From: Variovorax paradoxus
Lineage (GTDB): Bacteria; Pseudomonadota; Gammaproteobacteria; Burkholderiales; Burkholderiaceae_C
Reading direction: 5' to 3'
DNA length: 64,000 nt
Assembly (NCBI RefSeq): GCF_000834655.1
Contig: NZ_JXQQ01000023.1
Location: 1 to 64,000, forward strand
The translations under genes were made by a program, and so were the position numbers. Under the pieces are notes generated by a model. The model ran no database searches, had not been told where the DNA came from, and worked only from the letters and a program-made list of their open reading frames with translations. Position 1 is the first letter of the stretch, and every line of letters begins with the position of its first letter. Positions 61,202-64,000 of the stretch are shown here, piece by piece.

Positions 61202-62491
61202 CTACAGCGATGCGATCTCCTGCGTGACCCGCAGGAACTTCTCCATGTCCGCCATCGAGTGGCAGTGCAGCGGCGAGACGCGCACCGTGCCCGCGAGCCC
61301 GAAGGACTCCAGCATCCGCTTCGAGTAGATGCTGGTCGCCACGCGCTCGTACACCGTGACGCCGCGCTTGCCGTACTCCACCACCGCCTGCGTGCAGTCG
61401 ATGCGGTCGAAGCCGATGCCCAGGATCAGGTCGCGCCTGGTCAAGTCTTCGTGGTCGAGAAACACTTCCACGCCCCGCATCTCGCGCAGGCCGGTCGCGT
61501 TGCCGGTGCCGTCGAGCAGCGCGGCGAGCAGCGCACGCTCGTGCAGCTCGATGCGGCCGATGCCTTTGACGAACAGAGCGCGGCGCTCCGCGGCGTCGGT
61601 GAACTGGCCGCCGATCCAGCAGACGTAGTCCACGATCTCGGTGAGCGCGGCGAACTGCCACGGCGCGGAGCTGCCCAGGTCCCAGAAGTCCGGCTTCTTG
61701 CCTGCGAGCTTGTGGTGCGGCAGCACGGCTGCGCGCCCGGACACCCACGAGAGCCCCGAGCCGCGGCAGCCGAAGAACTTGTAGGGCGCGAGGTTGATGC
61801 CGTCCACCGGCGTCTTCTCCAGGTCGATGAGGCCGTGCGGCGCATGCTGCACCGCGTCCACCAGGATGTAGAGGTCGGGCTTGATGGCGCGCGCGCGGCG
61901 CACGATCTCGGCCATGTCGAGCTTGGCGCCGGAGATGTTCGAGGCGTAGATCACGTTCAGGAGGCAGGTGTCCTTGTCCACCAGACGCACGATCTCCTCG
62001 ACATCGACGCCGCCCGTCACCGGGTTGCTCTTCGCCACGCGCAGCTCGCGGCCGAGCCGGCCCGCGTAGAGGCTCATCGCATCGAATGCCGAGGGGTGCT
62101 CCAGCACCGTCGTGACCATGTTCGTGCCCGGTACGTTCTCGGCCACCGCGCGCACCATGTCGAACATGGCGCCCGAGGCTGTGAGCGAGGCGTAGACGCT
62201 CCCGCCCTTGGCATTGAGGATCGTGCGCAGGTCGTCGGCGGCCTTCGCCTGGATCTGCTGCAGCTCGACCGCGGTCGCGTGGATGCGCTCGGCGTTGTCG
62301 GGAATCGCATCGACCGCGGCGAACCGCTCGGCCGCGGCCTTCAGGCGGAACGAGCCGCCGGCGTTGTCGAAGTACAGGCGCTCGCGGCCGTGGTGGTCAC
62401 GGTCGACCAGCAGGAAGCGCGCCTTCACCTCGCGCATCAGCGCATCGGAGAACGCGAGGCCGCGGGGGTGGTTTTCGATTGCGGTCGCCAT
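61202..62491 (-). CDS. Class V aminotransferase (cysteine-desulfurase-like)
   Basis: This is a 429-residue PLP enzyme with the schiff-base lysine in NLAPYKFFGCRGSG (about residue 240), DAVQHAPHG and substrate-binding residues SNISGAKLD. It resembles the SufS/NifS-like superfamily, but no iron-sulfur assembly genes are nearby, so iron-sulfur assembly is unlikely. It is 4 bp downstream of a periplasmic receptor gene, so it may process the imported amino acid-like compound. Confidence 0.88.
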   Translation of the reverse strand: MATAIENHPRGLAFSDALMREVKARFLLVDRDHHGRERLYFDNAGGSFRLKAAAERFAAVDAIPDNAERIHATAVELQQIQAKAADDLRTILNAKGGSVYASLTASGAMFDMVRAVAENVPGTNMVTTVLEHPSAFDAMSLYAGRLGRELRVAKSNPVTGGVDVEEIVRLVDKDTCLLNVIYASNISGAKLDMAEIVRRARAIKPDLYILVDAVQHAPHGLIDLEKTPVDGINLAPYKFFGCRGSGLSWVSGRAAVLPHHKLAGKKPDFWDLGSSAPWQFAALTEIVDYVCWIGGQFTDAAERRALFVKGIGRIELHERALLAALLDGTGNATGLREMRGVEVFLDHEDLTRRDLILGIGFDRIDCTQAVVEYGKRGVTVYERVATSIYSKRMLESFGLAGTVRVSPLHCHSMADMEKFLRVTQEIASL

Positions 62492-62495
62492 GTGC

Positions 62496-63392
62496 TCAGA
62501 CGCCCTTGTTGTTCGGGTTCTTGTAGATGTCGCGCACCGCGTCGGACATCGGGAAATTCAGGTTCACGTTCTTCGGCGGAATCGGCGACATGAACCACTT
62601 GGCGTAGAGCTGGTCGATGGCGCCCGACTTCATGAGGCCGGCGACCGTTTCGTCGACCAGCGCCTTGAACTGCGGATCGTCCTTGCGCAGCATGATCCCG
62701 TAGGGCTCCTGGCGCAGCGACTCCTTCAGGAGCTTGTAGTCGCCCGGGCTGGTGGCGCTGGCGATCATGCCGGCGAGCTGCACGTCGTCCAGCACGTAGG
62801 CGTCGGCGCGGCCGGTCGAGAGCAGCAGGAAGCCGTCGGAGGTGTCCTTGCCCGCGATCTCGTTGACTTCGATCGTGCCGCTCTTGCGCGCGCCGCGCAG
62901 CAACTGGATCGAGGTGCTGCCCGAGACGGTGGCCACGTTCTTGCCGTTCAGGTCGGCCAGCGCGTTGATGCCCGCGCTCTTGCGCACCGCGGCGGTGATG
63001 TTGGTCACGAAGTGGCTCGGCGCGAAGTCGACCTGCGCTTGGCGCTGCGTGGTGTTGGTGGTGGTCGCGCAGTCGAGGTCGACCGTGCCGTTCTGCAGGA
63101 GCGGAATGCGGTTGGTCGAATTGAGCATCGTGTAGCGCACTTCGATCTTCGAGAGGCCCAGCTTGGCCTTCACCGCATCGACGATCTTCAGGCAGATGTC
63201 GTTGGTGAAGCCGATGGGTGCGCTTTCGGCGCTGAGCTTGTAGGAAAACGGGATCTGGCTGTCGCGCGCGCCGATCTGGATCGTGCCGCTCTCCTTGATC
63301 TTCTGCAGGGTGCCGCCGTCCTGCGCGCTGGCTGCGCCGCAGGTGAAGGCGAGGGTGAGTCCCAGGGCGAGAGGCAGCTTGAAGAAGTCCAT
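62496..63392 (-). CDS. Amino-acid-type ABC transporter substrate-binding protein
   Basis: This 298-residue periplasmic receptor has signal peptide LALGLTLAFTCGAASAQ (cleavage near 23). The mature part has IQIGARDSQIPFSYKLSAE and GFTNDICLKIVDAVKAKLG, the PF00497 pattern for amino acids. Cognate permease genes are not in the window. It is co-transcribed with a class-V aminotransferase and divergent from a LysR gene. Confidence 0.9.
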   Translation of the reverse strand: MDFFKLPLALGLTLAFTCGAASAQDGGTLQKIKESGTIQIGARDSQIPFSYKLSAESAPIGFTNDICLKIVDAVKAKLGLSKIEVRYTMLNSTNRIPLLQNGTVDLDCATTTNTTQRQAQVDFAPSHFVTNITAAVRKSAGINALADLNGKNVATVSGSTSIQLLRGARKSGTIEVNEIAGKDTSDGFLLLSTGRADAYVLDDVQLAGMIASATSPGDYKLLKESLRQEPYGIMLRKDDPQFKALVDETVAGLMKSGAIDQLYAKWFMSPIPPKNVNLNFPMSDAVRDIYKNPNNKGV

Positions 63393-63534
63393 GGCGTGTG
63401 TTCCTTGGTTGGCGGTGACGGGGGCTGGGCGAATCTTCTGCGCCTCGATGAATTTCTAAAAGCGATTTTTTGTGATCGAATTGCATGAACAAAAGCGTTC
63501 TATCGATCCGTTCTCAGGGGAGCCCCGCACCGTG

Positions 63535-64000
63535 ATGACCTTCAAGCAACTCGAGGCCCTCTACTGGATCGGCCAGCTCGGCGGCTTCGCGCAGGCCGCG
63601 AACCAGCTGCACACATCCCAGTCGGCCGTCTCCAAGCGGGTGCACGAGCTGGAACTGCTGTTCGACACCGAACTCTTCGACCGCAGCCAGCGCACCGCGC
63701 GCCTTACCGAAAAGGGCGAGGAGATGTTCGTGCTCGCCAAGCGCCTGCTGGAGCAGCGCGATGCCGCGGTCGAGCAGTTCGGCAAGCCCGGCGTGGTGGA
63801 ACGCCGCATCCGCATCGGCGTGACCGAGCTCACGGCGATGACGTGGCTGCCGCGGCTGGTCGGGCTGATCCAGCAGCACTACCCCAAGGTGATCCTGGAG
63901 CCCGACGTGGACGACAGCCTGCAGCTGCGCGACAAGCTCCTGGTCGATGCGCTCGACGTGGTCATCGTGCCCGACACCTTCGCCGACTCGCGCATGCAGA
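63535..64000 (+). CDS. LysR-family regulator, 3' end outside window
   Basis: The first 155 codons are present. HTH: FKQLEALYWIGQLGGFAQAANQLHTSQSAVSKRVHELE (residues 3-40), followed by the start of the effector-binding domain (RRIRIGVTELTAM). GTG at 63532 is an alternative start and fits the AGGGGAG spacing slightly better. It is divergent from the receptor and aminotransferase genes, which it likely regulates. The gene is cut by the window edge. Confidence 0.93.
   Translation, partial: MTFKQLEALYWIGQLGGFAQAANQLHTSQSAVSKRVHELELLFDTELFDRSQRTARLTEKGEEMFVLAKRLLEQRDAAVEQFGKPGVVERRIRIGVTELTAMTWLPRLVGLIQQHYPKVILEPDVDDSLQLRDKLLVDALDVVIVPDTFADSRMQ

Overview
The window looks like a chromosomal segment of a Variovorax-like member of the Comamonadaceae (Burkholderiales). 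The evidence is very high GC, tightly packed genes with ATGA/TGATG start-stop overlaps, a Bug-type (tripartite tricarboxylate) receptor with TctAB, a beta-proteobacterial phenylacetate (paa) cluster with its own Liv-type ABC transporter, and short hairpin or direct repeats between genes. No rRNA, tRNA, CRISPR array, insertion sequence or phage gene was seen. Taxonomy is inferred from gene content and style, not from a marker gene.

Region by region. 1-8.5 kb: SBF-like transporter, single-domain response regulator, quinone oxidoreductase, family-2 glycosyltransferase, two EamA/DMT exporters, an unusual two-domain DUF5672-GT17 protein and an SDR dehydrogenase. 8.5-14.4 kb: a gamma-glutamyltransferase-family enzyme, a Bug receptor divergent from a LysR regulator, a bidirectional terminator and tctBA. 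14.4-17.6 kb: a coupled operon of a Mug/TDG-like DNA glycosylase, a spermidine-synthase-like protein and an orphan GspE/PulE ATPase. 17.7-23.3 kb: a six-gene operon of the poorly understood STM4015-STM4011 type (LRR protein, ATP-grasp-like protein, AlkP-superfamily hydrolase, two radical SAM proteins) ending in an intact adenylylsulfate-kinase gene and a strong terminator. This is the best candidate here for an undescribed system. 23.3-29 kb: a LEA-like 11-mer repeat protein, TatD, an S1C protease, and a MoxR-DUF58-VWA operon.

28.9-46.4 kb: a TetR/SDR divergent pair with twin operators, then the phenylacetate catabolic locus. A TetR (PaaR-like) gene and paaY run left. paaG-I-K-A-B-C-D-E, a Liv-type ABC transporter (SBP, LivH, fused LivM-LivG, LivF), paaZ and an SDR run right. 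Phenylacetate would be imported, activated by PaaK, epoxidised by PaaABC(D)E, isomerised by PaaG and ring-cleaved by PaaZ. PaaI and PaaY are thioesterases that relieve stalled CoA intermediates. paaF, paaH and paaJ are not in the window.

46.4-64 kb: an ICMT-like methyltransferase, an AraC regulator, a large DUF6351 lipoprotein, and a seven-gene left-running operon (LivG, FAA1-type acyl-CoA ligase, LivH, LivM, SBP, LivF and a degenerate adenylate-forming enzyme), apparently an uptake-and-activation system for an organic acid. A roughly 0.5-kb gene-poor stretch with a possible gene remnant follows. The window ends with a flavin reductase, a PF04072-type methyltransferase, a class-V aminotransferase with an amino-acid-type periplasmic receptor, and a LysR gene cut by the window edge.
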